Below, in pieces: positions 34,810 through 44,477 of a DNA stretch of 64,000 nucleotides (position 1 is its first letter; each line of letters begins with the position of its first letter). Source of the stretch: Candidatus Heimdallarchaeota archaeon (GTDB taxonomy: Archaea; Asgardarchaeota; Heimdallarchaeia; JABLTI01). The stretch spans positions 1 to 64,000 of the forward strand of contig JAGXNT010000031.1 in assembly GCA_019894765.1 (NCBI GenBank). Direction: 5' to 3'. The notes under the pieces are model-generated. The model worked only from the letters and a program-made list of their open reading frames with translations, did no database searches and was not told the DNA's origin. The translations under genes and the position numbers were made by a program.

Positions 34810-36159
34810 GTGAGAATTAGAAAAATGGTAGAGACTATAACTATAGTTATTCTTTCAATGGCAGCGTTCTGGTTATTTCAACTAGTCATCCTTTCATCCT
34901 CTTTCTTTGGAGTTTATATTTCAGAAATTAGTTTATGGTTTTCCTGGATCCCAATAGCAAACATCGTTGTTGCTATACCATTTATTGTGCGGTTTGCTCG
35001 AGAAACCCAACCAAATATTGATTTTATTCTTTTGATTATTAGTCTCCTTGCTTTTCTAGCGACTTTCTTACGAATAATCATTCCTTTTCTTCAAGTACGA
35101 AAAACAAATTCTGAGTTTAGTAAAGCTATGAAGAGTGCTTTAGGTTCAGATTATCTTGAGAATATTGATTCGAGTATAAATTCTCGTTTTTCGAAAGAAG
35201 TTAAATTCAGGCTTATTCGTTATATTAGAGGTCCTCAATTATGGAAACTAAAGAAGCGGGTAAATATACAAGATTCAATCACATTTCGAACTTTTAAGGA
35301 TGGAGATCTTCAATTAAATGTTTATTATCCGAAGAGAGAAGGGACCTTTCCAGTAGTTGTTTTCGTTCATGGAGGAGGATGGATATCAGGCTCAAAGGAT
35401 GAAAAAAGTAATATTGCAGTTTGTCTGATGTTAGCAAATCTTGGTTATTGTGTCTATAATATTGATTACCGTTTAACACGTTTGGAGCCTTTAGTTAGGA
35501 AGGGCGAGCATCCACATGACCATCCTACTATAAGGGATATGGTTTCTGATGTTCGATCTGCAATTATATTCGCTAAGAGAAATGCTTCAAAGTATAAAGG
35601 TAATCCTGATGAATTCTTCTTATTTGGTCGCTCTGCTGGGGCACATCTTGTCTTATTAACAGCTTTTAGCTGTGAAGAAGAATTTTTCAAAATTGAAGGC
35701 ATCCAATGTTCTAAAAAGGATGTAGAAATTACAGGAATAATTGCATTTTATCCAATTACTAATGTGAATGAATTTTACAAACTTCATGCATCAAGTCCGG
35801 TTCGTTTAGCTATAGAGAGATCTGTGGGCGGATCGCTTGAGGAGAAGGAGGAGCTATACAATCTCTTCTCTCCAGTTAGTTATATTACAGAAGAAAGAGC
35901 AAAAAATATTCCACCAATATTCATAGCAGCAGGCAAACAAGATAAAATTGTGAATGTTAAACAATCAAAAGAATTATTTGAGAAATTGAAAGAGCATAAT
36001 CTAACTAGTGTTTTATTGGTACTACCGTGGGCTAATCACATCTTTGATTTCATTATGTATGGTCCTGGGGGACAACTAACATTTGAGTATTTGACTCAAT
36101 TTCTTGTTTGGACACTATCAATGAAGAAAATGAAAGAAAAAGTGAACAACAATGAGTGA
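34810..36159 (+). CDS. Membrane-anchored esterase/lipase (HSL-type alpha/beta hydrolase)
   Basis: A 449-residue protein. The N-terminus has two or three transmembrane helices (ITIVILSMAAFWLFQLVIL, IANIVVAIPFIV, FILLIISLLAFLATFL). The catalytic domain (160-435) shows VVVFVHGGGWISGSKD (oxyanion HGGGW), nucleophile GRSAGA (about residue 278), acid in AAGKQDKIV and His in PWANHIFDF. This is the carboxylesterase/lipase group acting on acyl esters at the membrane. The start is GTG 34810. It overlaps the GNAT gene downstream by eight bases. Confidence 0.87.
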   Translation: MRIRKMVETITIVILSMAAFWLFQLVILSSSFFGVYISEISLWFSWIPIANIVVAIPFIVRFARETQPNIDFILLIISLLAFLATFLRIIIPFLQVRKTNSEFSKAMKSALGSDYLENIDSSINSRFSKEVKFRLIRYIRGPQLWKLKKRVNIQDSITFRTFKDGDLQLNVYYPKREGTFPVVVFVHGGGWISGSKDEKSNIAVCLMLANLGYCVYNIDYRLTRLEPLVRKGEHPHDHPTIRDMVSDVRSAIIFAKRNASKYKGNPDEFFLFGRSAGAHLVLLTAFSCEEEFFKIEGIQCSKKDVEITGIIAFYPITNVNEFYKLHASSPVRLAIERSVGGSLEEKEELYNLFSPVSYITEERAKNIPPIFIAAGKQDKIVNVKQSKELFEKLKEHNLTSVLLVLPWANHIFDFIMYGPGGQLTFEYLTQFLVWTLSMKKMKEKVNNNE

Positions 36160-37237
36160 AAAAGAAAAAATAGATTTAACTGAAATCATTATTGAGCACT
36201 TCGATCAGGATAATCTAGCGGAAGATTTCTGGGAGAAATATCATGCATTTAATGAGAAAACTCACAAGGAATTATTCCCAAATGATAGTTTACCAAATAG
36301 AAAAGTAGTAGAGATTAATCTTGTAACAGGTTGGCCGGATTATCATGTTATCAGAGATTTTGTTTACAAAGATTCGTCAAAGAAAAAGATAATTGCTCAC
36401 AGCATTTATGCAATAAATAGAGAAGATGCTCCAGGATATGAAAACAATAAACACAATAGCTTTTTCTACATTTTAATTGATAGCAGATTTAGAAGACAAG
36501 GTTTGGGCAAATTATTGTTCAAATCAATAATTGGAAAAGTCAAAGAGAAAGGCTGTAAATTTACAGAAACAGATACATACTATGAATCTGGAAAAGAATT
36601 CTGTAAAAAAATTGGTGGAAAGTTAATCAATGAGCATACCGAAAATCGCTTGCAAATGGAAGAAATAGATTGGAAAGTAATAAATGAATGGAGAAACGAA
36701 GGAAAAGAGAAAGCTCCTATGGTGGTTCTAGAGAATTTTATAATTGTTCCAGAAAAAGATATTGTTGAAATCTGTGAATTAGAGACAAATCTTGAGAGAC
36801 AAATACCTACCTTAGATGATAAGGAAAAATGGACGGATATTTATACTCCTGAGAAGAAACGGAAGATCGAAAGAAATCGTCAGAAACAAGGATATATCAA
36901 CTATACAATTATCTCTCGAGAATACAATGGGACCATCAGTGGAATGACTGAAATTAGGTACTCAAGAACGGATAGACCGGAGAGAATAAATCAAGGATTA
37001 ACAGGTGTTCTTGAGGATTTTCGAGGTAGAGATTTGGGAAAATGGCTCAAAGCTGAGATGTTGGTTTATATTGAGAATCATATCCCAGATGCAAGATTCA
37101 TCGTTACTAGTAATTCAGATCATAATGCTTCAATGAATTCAATAAATGAAAGATTAGGTTTCAAACCTTTCTACAATGAATCGAGTTACAAGTTTAGATT
37201 AACGACTGTAATAAAAAGAATGAATAAAATGACTTGA
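36152..37237 (+). CDS. Tandem GNAT acetyltransferase
   Basis: A 361-residue protein with two GNAT domains. Domain 1 (20-170) has FYILIDSRFRRQGLGKLLFK, with the acetyl-CoA loop RRQGLG. Domain 2 (190-355) has GLTGVLEDFRGRDLGKWLKA and ASMNSINERLGFKPF. Two-domain GNATs include mycothiol synthase-type enzymes, in which usually one domain is active. It starts eight bases inside the esterase gene, so it is translationally coupled and may modify a related substrate. Confidence 0.83.
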   Translation: MSEKEKIDLTEIIIEHFDQDNLAEDFWEKYHAFNEKTHKELFPNDSLPNRKVVEINLVTGWPDYHVIRDFVYKDSSKKKIIAHSIYAINREDAPGYENNKHNSFFYILIDSRFRRQGLGKLLFKSIIGKVKEKGCKFTETDTYYESGKEFCKKIGGKLINEHTENRLQMEEIDWKVINEWRNEGKEKAPMVVLENFIIVPEKDIVEICELETNLERQIPTLDDKEKWTDIYTPEKKRKIERNRQKQGYINYTIISREYNGTISGMTEIRYSRTDRPERINQGLTGVLEDFRGRDLGKWLKAEMLVYIENHIPDARFIVTSNSDHNASMNSINERLGFKPFYNESSYKFRLTTVIKRMNKMT

Positions 37238-37259
37238 TGAATTTTCAAATCATTTTTCA

Positions 37260-38195
37260 CTATTTCTTAGATGAAAAGGTGTTATCATAAAGCCAACCTT
37301 CTCTTTCTAAGATTTTATCAGGCATTTTTAGTACTTTTAGTACCTTATGTTTACAGACAAAAGTATGTGGCAAGGGTCCAAGTAATTCACCCATTGAATG
37401 AGCAACTAGTCTTTTTGGCGATTCAGTACTAAGAACTATTTTCTTTCCTCTATATTCATGGACTTTTGGATGTGATAAGTGAGAACCATCACTTAGTTTT
37501 CTCGAAGTAATTAAGGAATCAAGAATTCCGGTATCTCCAACCACAACTACGTCAAGTAGACCATCATCAACTATGGCATTAGGAGCAACAAATTTTCCAT
37601 TTCCTACTCTTTGACCATTTCCGATAGAGGTAATTAATGATTTACCATCGATTACCTCTTTTCCATCATCGATGTCTATATGCATGTGTCGTGGCCGATA
37701 GGTGAAGAAGGATCTCATTAAAGCAATTTGATAGACAATTCTTGTTTTCTTACCATAGGTTCTATCTGCTACAACAGAATCAATCCCAGCACCAGCTACA
37801 CCCATACAATATCTTTTACCATCATCAATTTCCATACAATCAATAGTTCGTTCTTCTTTTGCTTTAAGCATTTCAACAATATCTTCAATATTATCTGTTT
37901 GTCTAATATTGAAAGCGTTATCATTTCCTCTACCCACAGGAATTATGCCCATAGTGCTTTTGAAACCTGTTTGACCAATACCTGTGACAACTTCATTTAC
38001 TGTGCCATCGCCACCATAGACAATGAATAAATCATGTTCATCTACTGATCGCTTCACAATTTCTACTGCATCATTTATTCCTTTTGTCCATTCAACTTCA
38101 AAATCGAATTTTTCATCTTTTAAGACCTTCACTACTTTTGGCCAATCCTTTCTTGCTTTACCTCCAAAAGAAGCTGGGTTACAAATTATTTTCAT
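37260..38195 (-). CDS. Diacylglycerol/lipid kinase family protein
   Basis: A 311-residue cytosolic kinase. The nucleotide loop is FIVYGGDGTVNEVVTGI (about 57-73), then GIIPVGRGNDNAFNI; substrate side GVAGAGIDS, IGNGQRVGNGKFVAPNAIVDDGLLDV. This is the DagK/LCB5/YegS family that phosphorylates diacylglycerol, sphingoid bases or other lipids. In an archaeon the substrate is probably an ether-lipid or isoprenoid alcohol. AGGAGAT lies ahead of the ATG. Single gene. Confidence 0.88.
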   Translation of the reverse strand: MKIICNPASFGGKARKDWPKVVKVLKDEKFDFEVEWTKGINDAVEIVKRSVDEHDLFIVYGGDGTVNEVVTGIGQTGFKSTMGIIPVGRGNDNAFNIRQTDNIEDIVEMLKAKEERTIDCMEIDDGKRYCMGVAGAGIDSVVADRTYGKKTRIVYQIALMRSFFTYRPRHMHIDIDDGKEVIDGKSLITSIGNGQRVGNGKFVAPNAIVDDGLLDVVVVGDTGILDSLITSRKLSDGSHLSHPKVHEYRGKKIVLSTESPKRLVAHSMGELLGPLPHTFVCKHKVLKVLKMPDKILEREGWLYDNTFSSKK

Positions 38196-38366
38196 AAGAA
38201 TCTCCTGTTTTTTTTTAATGAAACCTGTTAATTGCCAATTAACTTTTCTTACTGAGTCTTTTGAGTTTTATAGTTATTTCGTTTTAAAACTCTCATTCAG
38301 TTCACTTTTTATATTACACTTCATTTAATAAGACAATTAAATATAGAAAAAATTGTAATTAAGAAT

Positions 38367-38379
38367 ATTATATTTATAA
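38367..38379 (+). promoter_or_regulatory. TATA box of the large TPR gene
   Basis: ATTATATTTATAA is centred about 33 bases before ATG 38406, favouring that start over the ATG at 38379, which would fall inside the promoter. Confidence 0.55.
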
Positions 38380-38405
38380 TGTACATTAAAGCTCGTGTGA
38401 TTCTT

Positions 38406-40607
38406 ATGTTTGAGAAGTACCTTGATGATAAAAAAGATAAGAAAGAGAATATTCCTGAAGAAGGGGACAATTATATCTCTGTCAAGAAAGCAGACAAAGT
38501 ATCATCTGATTTTAAACAAGAAATTGAATTGGATCCAAACAGTAGTTTTGATAATCTCATTGGAAAAGGAAATACCTATATGGAGCATCATGAGCTCTCA
38601 AAGGCTCTGAATCAATACAAGAAAGCACTTGCATTAAATTCAAAGGATCCAATGGCTCTTACTAAAATTGGAGTAGTCTATAGTTATATTGGGAAACTAG
38701 ATATTGCTATTGACTACTACAAACAAGCACTAGAAATTGAACCAAAACATCTTGATGCGTTAGTTAATCTGGCTATTGCCTATATCTATCAAAGGAATTT
38801 CACTCAAGCTATAACTAATCTTGAAAAAGCTATTGCTGTAGATCCGAATTTTAGTGATATTTGGTTTTATCTTGGAAATTGTGTGAAAGAAACAGGTGAC
38901 ATTGAGCGAGCAATTTCTTGTTATGAACGAGCAGTAAAAATAAATCCAAATGATTTCAAAAGCTGGTCAAATCTTGCTTTATGTATCCTAGGTCAAAATA
39001 AAACTGATAAAGCAATAGAGTACTATAAACGAGCTCTTTTGATTGAACCTAAAGATTACATTTCTTGGAATGGTCTTGGTTTGGTTTACATGCAGCTCAG
39101 AGATGCAGAAAAGGCAATTAAAAATTTAAAGAAATCCCTAAAACTGAACCCAAATTACATATCAGCAATTTTAAACATAGATATTTGCTATAGAGTACTA
39201 GGAAAATTCGATGAAGCATTGGAATACCTTGAACAAGGATTGAAAATAAATCCAGTAGATCTTGAATTGCTTTTTAGAAAAGCAGAACTCTATCAAATGA
39301 AACAAGATTTTACATTAGCACAAGAAACTTATGAACAAATTCTCAAAATTGATAAAAATGACTTTCCAGCCTGGAACAACCTCGGAGATGTCCACATGTC
39401 AAAGAAAGAATTCAAGAAAGCGATCGAGTGTTACAATAAAGCACTAAAGATTCAACCAAATTACTACCTATCAGTTCACAATATTGGTATCGCACATGGA
39501 AATATGGGAGAATTCAAAAAAGCAATTGAATATTTTGAAGAAGCATTGAAGATAAAACCTGATTTCATTAGTTCCTTAAGCTTTATGTCCTCTGTTTATA
39601 GTGAATTAAAAGAATATGATAATGCGATTGAATGTCAGAAGAGAATGTTAGAGATTCAACCTGATAATCCTCAGATCATCTTTGGATTAGGATTTGCTTA
39701 TTTGAGAGCTGGAAAGTTTAAAGAATCAATTGCTGTATACGAAAGATTTCTTGTGATAAGTCCGAACAATGTGGATGCCTTCTTTAATATTGCACTTGCA
39801 TATTCCAATTTGAGAGAATATGACAAATCAATTGAGTACTTTGTAAAGGTTCTCGAAATTGATCCAAAAGATGTTGAAGTCTTAGTTCGAATAGGAAATT
39901 GTTACTTTGCATTGAGAAAATATGAACAAGCGATTGAATATTATCAGAAAGGCTTAGAGCTTAAACCTGATATGATTTCCGTTTTGATAGATCAGAGTAT
40001 TGCTTATTTCAATATTAAGAAATTTGATGAAGCGCTTAAAACCTATCAAAAAGCTTGGGAACTAGAACCAAAAAATATTACCATTATCTTCGATATTGCG
40101 AGAATTCATATGGAAATGGATGAACTAGATAAAGCAATACATATATACAAACAGGCTTTAGAAATCGATGAAAAGAATGAATTTGCATATGCTCAATTAG
40201 TTTTCGTGTGCATGAGAGCTAAGCTTTACGAGGATGCCTTGGCTTACAGTGAGAAATCTCTTGAGATAGATCCTAACAATTACAATGTTTACAATAATTT
40301 AGGGTACGTTTACTTGGGTATGGATAATCTTGAGAAAGCAATAGAATGCTGGGAAAAAGCTCTAGAATTAAACCCTGAATATGCACACGCTTGGCATTCT
40401 TTAGCCGAAGGATACGAAAAGAAAGAAGAATTCGAAAAAGCTTTGAAATTTTATATGAAAGCATTTTCTATTGATCCTTTTGAGCAAATCTTTATGCATT
40501 CCCTTGAACTCCTTCATGAAAAACTTGGGAAAGATTATGATATTAAAGCATTAAAGAAAGAAGCAGACAAAATGAAAGGTAAGAAAATGGATGTAAAAAA
40601 TCCCTAA
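38406..40607 (+). CDS. Large TPR protein (about 19-20 repeats)
   Basis: A protein of about 733 residues. After a charged 40-residue leader, an unbroken array of 34-residue TPRs runs to near the C-terminus, e.g. YYKQALEIEPKHLDALVNLA, YERAVKINPNDFKSWSNLAL, YNKALKIQPNYYLSVHNIGI, WEKALELNPEYAHAWHSLAE. Consensus residues (W/Y4, G8, Y11, A20, A27, P32) are kept in nearly all repeats, so the array should form a long superhelix of more than two turns. No catalytic domain or membrane segment. It is similar in style to eukaryotic O-GlcNAc-transferase and anaphase-complex TPRs but without their partner domains. Monocistronic. Confidence 0.88.
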   Translation: MFEKYLDDKKDKKENIPEEGDNYISVKKADKVSSDFKQEIELDPNSSFDNLIGKGNTYMEHHELSKALNQYKKALALNSKDPMALTKIGVVYSYIGKLDIAIDYYKQALEIEPKHLDALVNLAIAYIYQRNFTQAITNLEKAIAVDPNFSDIWFYLGNCVKETGDIERAISCYERAVKINPNDFKSWSNLALCILGQNKTDKAIEYYKRALLIEPKDYISWNGLGLVYMQLRDAEKAIKNLKKSLKLNPNYISAILNIDICYRVLGKFDEALEYLEQGLKINPVDLELLFRKAELYQMKQDFTLAQETYEQILKIDKNDFPAWNNLGDVHMSKKEFKKAIECYNKALKIQPNYYLSVHNIGIAHGNMGEFKKAIEYFEEALKIKPDFISSLSFMSSVYSELKEYDNAIECQKRMLEIQPDNPQIIFGLGFAYLRAGKFKESIAVYERFLVISPNNVDAFFNIALAYSNLREYDKSIEYFVKVLEIDPKDVEVLVRIGNCYFALRKYEQAIEYYQKGLELKPDMISVLIDQSIAYFNIKKFDEALKTYQKAWELEPKNITIIFDIARIHMEMDELDKAIHIYKQALEIDEKNEFAYAQLVFVCMRAKLYEDALAYSEKSLEIDPNNYNVYNNLGYVYLGMDNLEKAIECWEKALELNPEYAHAWHSLAEGYEKKEEFEKALKFYMKAFSIDPFEQIFMHSLELLHEKLGKDYDIKALKKEADKMKGKKMDVKNP

Positions 40608-40636
40608 CAGAAAAAATAATCTTGTGTTTCGAGTGT

Positions 40637-42772
40637 TCATTCTCTCTTATTCTTTACAGCTTTGTAAATGAGGAACGCAGCCACAGGCAATACAATTAAC
40701 ATAAAGTAGAAATTGTTCAGTGAAAAACCCATTTCAATTAAAACAATATCTGATACTAGACCCCAAAATACAGTACTAGGATCGGAGTTCAATGTTTTAA
40801 AACGACATCTGAAATAGTACTCATTGCCACCTAAGGGGCTAACGTCAAATTCTTCTATAAACCAAGAATTTGTATTATTATCCCATTCTAAATCTCCGAG
40901 ATAGACAGTCGGAGAACCATCAAAATAGAAAAGTTGCCATTTCGCTTGACGTGAATCACTACCAAATACATCCTTTTCATGGATTTGATAATTATCTAGT
41001 GGTAAGTTCATATAATCTTGAACTGCTGTGATTCCTGATGCTCCTAAAGTATTTCTACTGCTAAAATAGTGAATTTGAGGTTTTGAGCTTGATATAATAT
41101 GATTTCTTATTTTGAATAAATAATCACCAACATGACGAGCATATTGATAATAATATGTTGAATAAGGCGTTATATGTTCAGTACCTATAGGCAGATTAGA
41201 AAGATTAAATTTAATCACAATAAGACAATCAATAAATTCTCCTGTAAAAACCCAACCAATATCAATATTTGTTGCAGACCATGTTTTTGTTTGATTATCA
41301 AATTCAAGCTGTCCTTGAACAGGATTGCCTTGTGTATCTATTACCGGAATTCCAAAGATATAGCTTGGATATTGTGAGTCATAACTTCCGTAATACAAAA
41401 TCCATTCTGCTTGATTCACATTTGAATCATTTACTATGGCATAACCAGGATTATTATCCAATGAGGGTGATGCATTTATTATATTTACACTGAATGTTTC
41501 AAAAATATACTCATAATGGAAATCCGGAAAAGACATATTAAAGAAATTCATGTGAAAGGTTTCTGAGGTCAAATTACTCCAGGTGTAAGATGACTTATTG
41601 GTTTGGAAGCAGTAAATGAGACTATGTGTTGTATTATACGATAATCCTCTTGTTAATGACTTTGGATAAAACCATTTCTTTGATATATTATTGTACAGAA
41701 ACTGATTGTTTTCATCTGACATTGAAACAATCATCGCTGTCTGATCATAATATAAGTAATAAAATTCTGCTTTCGTTGTGTTTTCTTCGGTTAAAATATA
41801 CGTGCTTGAATTGTCTGAAAATGTTACTTCAAATTCTGAAATTTCTAGCTGCCCATCAGAATTATGAAAAGTAAAGCTTGGATCAGGTAGGCTAATGTAT
41901 TGTAGATTAGATTCGATGATAGCTGCTTTAATACATGAGTAAATTGCTTCTATTGAGTATTCCAGACAATCTTCTGCATCATTATAATAGGAACTTGTCC
42001 ATTGATCAGCATGAAGTATTGAACCATTAAAATTATCACCTAAACCTTGAGCAAAGGGATGGATATTTTTAGCAAGATTAATTGTTGCATTGTATCCATC
42101 AACAGATCCAACTTTCAGAGGTGTTGGATTGAAGTAATTGTTCTTCATATTTGAGAAATTTAGAAATCTAAAATTAATTTCGATTTGGGGAAAAGAACTA
42201 ATGTTATTTCCGCTTTCAATTGCTAATTCAAAATTGGTCCAGTTTTCCTGACTTAAAGGACCCCAAACTGTTTCATCCCAAATTGCTCCCCAAACACCTG
42301 CTTGTGAAACATAATGACTAAGAGCTCCTGCATAAAAGGATGATAAGGAATAATTTGTATTTGTCTTCATTAATTCCAAAACAAGATTATTGTATTCTTC
42401 ATCAGCTCTCAAAGCTAGAGAATCATTAGTAACACTCGTTCCTGTTCCATCAAGATACAATACATAGCTATTAACATCCCCGTAATCATTACTATCTAAT
42501 CCATAAGGAATACATGCTTCAGCATTCAAAGCCGCTTCTACTCCATGCCAAAAACTTAGATAGTTATTAGTTATCCATTGTATTTGTGCATCTGAAAATA
42601 ATTTTATTGCTTCAATTGCTAACCATTGATGAGTCGAAAAAGATGGATTTGTTTCTAATTGAGAGTTTTCTGTAATCTCAGCATACCAACTACTTGAGTT
42701 TTCAGGAATAACAACAGCAATTAAAGAAATAAGAATTCCAAATTTGAATAATCTAAAAACTCTCTGTGACAC
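40637..42772 (-). CDS. Secreted, anchored protein with zinc phospholipase C/P1-like domain
   Basis: A 711-residue protein: signal peptide at 9-24, C-terminal helix FYFMLIVLPVAAFLIYKAV with KNKRE. Residues 45-290 contain STHQWLAIEAIKLFSDA and SSFYAGALSHYVSQAGVWG followed by a DE pair. This order and spacing recall zinc-dependent phospholipase C and S1/P1 nucleases, but the metal-ligand set is incomplete. The remainder (300-680) is beta-rich with repeated WxxYYGSYDSQYPSYIFG- and WQLFYFDGSPTVYLGDL-type units, probably adhesive. The start is GTG. The function is uncertain. Confidence 0.6.
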   Translation of the reverse strand: MSQRVFRLFKFGILISLIAVVIPENSSSWYAEITENSQLETNPSFSTHQWLAIEAIKLFSDAQIQWITNNYLSFWHGVEAALNAEACIPYGLDSNDYGDVNSYVLYLDGTGTSVTNDSLALRADEEYNNLVLELMKTNTNYSLSSFYAGALSHYVSQAGVWGAIWDETVWGPLSQENWTNFELAIESGNNISSFPQIEINFRFLNFSNMKNNYFNPTPLKVGSVDGYNATINLAKNIHPFAQGLGDNFNGSILHADQWTSSYYNDAEDCLEYSIEAIYSCIKAAIIESNLQYISLPDPSFTFHNSDGQLEISEFEVTFSDNSSTYILTEENTTKAEFYYLYYDQTAMIVSMSDENNQFLYNNISKKWFYPKSLTRGLSYNTTHSLIYCFQTNKSSYTWSNLTSETFHMNFFNMSFPDFHYEYIFETFSVNIINASPSLDNNPGYAIVNDSNVNQAEWILYYGSYDSQYPSYIFGIPVIDTQGNPVQGQLEFDNQTKTWSATNIDIGWVFTGEFIDCLIVIKFNLSNLPIGTEHITPYSTYYYQYARHVGDYLFKIRNHIISSSKPQIHYFSSRNTLGASGITAVQDYMNLPLDNYQIHEKDVFGSDSRQAKWQLFYFDGSPTVYLGDLEWDNNTNSWFIEEFDVSPLGGNEYYFRCRFKTLNSDPSTVFWGLVSDIVLIEMGFSLNNFYFMLIVLPVAAFLIYKAVKNKRE

Positions 42773-42894
42773 TTTTCCTCATCAGTATTAATAGGGAGAA
42801 ACAAGATATAATATTTTTTGCTATTTTTTTAGATAAAAAAATCCAAAATTATTTCATATCAGAAAAAACCTAGAAAAAAGAAAAGAGAATATGT

Positions 42895-44250
42895 CTAAGT
42901 TATAGACATATCAAAAGCAAGGAAATTACTGTATTCGTCTACAAATCCATTGAACGGATTGTCATTTGAATCGCCTGGATAAGCCCAAAAGTTCGTTCCA
43001 ATAAAGCTCATCGTTCCATATCCTGCAACAAAAAGATATAACATATCATCATTTAAGTCTGGAAATTCTGATTTTGCTATTTTAAATTCAAACATTCTGT
43101 GATCTTCGATACACTTTACACTTGAACCATAAGACCATGCAAGGTCATAGTTTCCTTGAGAAATTGTATTTTCTATTAGTGTGATCAAGGGGGTTGTTCG
43201 CATTCTTAGAGCTAAATAATCAATATTTAATTCGTATGCTGTAGGGTATGTTGCATTTACTTCATTCCAACAATGAATTGTAAAATAAAACATTCCATTT
43301 GAAGCATTGACTCCTGAATGATCCAGATCAACATTACCGCTTGTTATTGTATCATTTGATAAATTAATATTATTCATATCACTAGTGAAAGTAGCTTCAT
43401 CTGTAAAATTTCCTGGCATGCCATCATGTTCTACAACACCACAAGCGAATCTTTCAGCATATGTCAAATGATCACTATTTAATGCAGTTAGATTTGCTGA
43501 CATTACATAATTTAGTTTTAAATCCAATAAATCGGTTAGAAAAGTTGTAATGTTTTGTTCTGGGAATTTCTCTGTAATATTAACTCCAAATCGGATATCA
43601 ATGTAATCTCCAGGTTCCCACGTGCCAGCGGGATCTGTGTTGAAAGACTCAATTGTAAAGCTTTTGCCATCATAGCTATTCCAGAAGTCCAGATAATTTG
43701 AACTTGTATTTCCATTGATTATTTCAATTGAATCATATTCCGGAACAATTGGTATATAATTGTAAGTCATTGGAATGATTCCAGTTCCTAAGGAGTAATC
43801 AAATGTTGTGCTTTGATTAATATCATAGTAGAGATATTCAAAACCATAATCTACTAGTGCTTGAAATGCTAATCGAGAACCCATTATTTCAGGCATTCTA
43901 TTTGCTAAAAAGAATGATATCCATTCTTCACTCTTATTGTTAGTACGATCAGAACAAAGATCAAGTGCGATGTAGTAGTTTTCTTCATCTTCCCCAACAC
44001 TTAGATAGTTCCAACCATCAACATTTTGTTTTCCTTCAAAAGGATCTATTGTATTGTCTACGTCCAAGTAGAATGGAATATTGTAATAAGCGGCTCGTTT
44101 CCATTCGTTCTTCTCAATTATTCCATCAACAATAGGTGTGATCGGTTTTGGATTATTAGTGAACTGGAAATCATTTCCCCAAACAAATCCAAATAAGAGA
44201 GAAGCACCGACGACTACAATAATTAAAGTTATTGCTAAACCTTTTTTCAT
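42895..44250 (-). CDS. Anchored surface protein with CBM9/DOMON-like domain
   Basis: A 451-residue protein. An N-terminal signal anchor (LAITLIIVVVGASLLFGFV) precedes ITPIVDGIIEKNEWKRAAYY, the typical opening of family 9 carbohydrate-binding and related beta-sandwich domains (DG..x.EW..A), then YLSVGEDEENYYIALDL. A second similar half (about 230-440) ends with YKIAKSEFPDLNDDMLYLFV-like strands. It probably binds a glycan or ligand at the cell surface. No C-terminal anchor. Single gene, divergent from the DM13 gene. Confidence 0.65.
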   Translation of the reverse strand: MKKGLAITLIIVVVGASLLFGFVWGNDFQFTNNPKPITPIVDGIIEKNEWKRAAYYNIPFYLDVDNTIDPFEGKQNVDGWNYLSVGEDEENYYIALDLCSDRTNNKSEEWISFFLANRMPEIMGSRLAFQALVDYGFEYLYYDINQSTTFDYSLGTGIIPMTYNYIPIVPEYDSIEIINGNTSSNYLDFWNSYDGKSFTIESFNTDPAGTWEPGDYIDIRFGVNITEKFPEQNITTFLTDLLDLKLNYVMSANLTALNSDHLTYAERFACGVVEHDGMPGNFTDEATFTSDMNNINLSNDTITSGNVDLDHSGVNASNGMFYFTIHCWNEVNATYPTAYELNIDYLALRMRTTPLITLIENTISQGNYDLAWSYGSSVKCIEDHRMFEFKIAKSEFPDLNDDMLYLFVAGYGTMSFIGTNFWAYPGDSNDNPFNGFVDEYSNFLAFDMSIT

Positions 44251-44477
44251 TTTTAAATCACTATATAATATAGAACTCGAAAATATTAAAGGAATCTCTG
44301 AGAATGGTTGTATATGCGTTGGGAAGGTTTAAATTAGGTTTCAATTATGTCCAAATTCTTTGAGAGATATAAACTGAGGTCTCAACACATATTTATTCGA
44401 ATATGTTCATTTCGTCGATTATTTTTCTTACAAATTCAATCATTCTATTTAATACTCATAGATGTTATTGTTTAATT

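Noticed and set aside
38406..40607. CRISPR-like or satellite DNA repeats
   Set aside because: The periodicity is protein-level (34-residue TPR); the DNA repeats are diverged and in frame.
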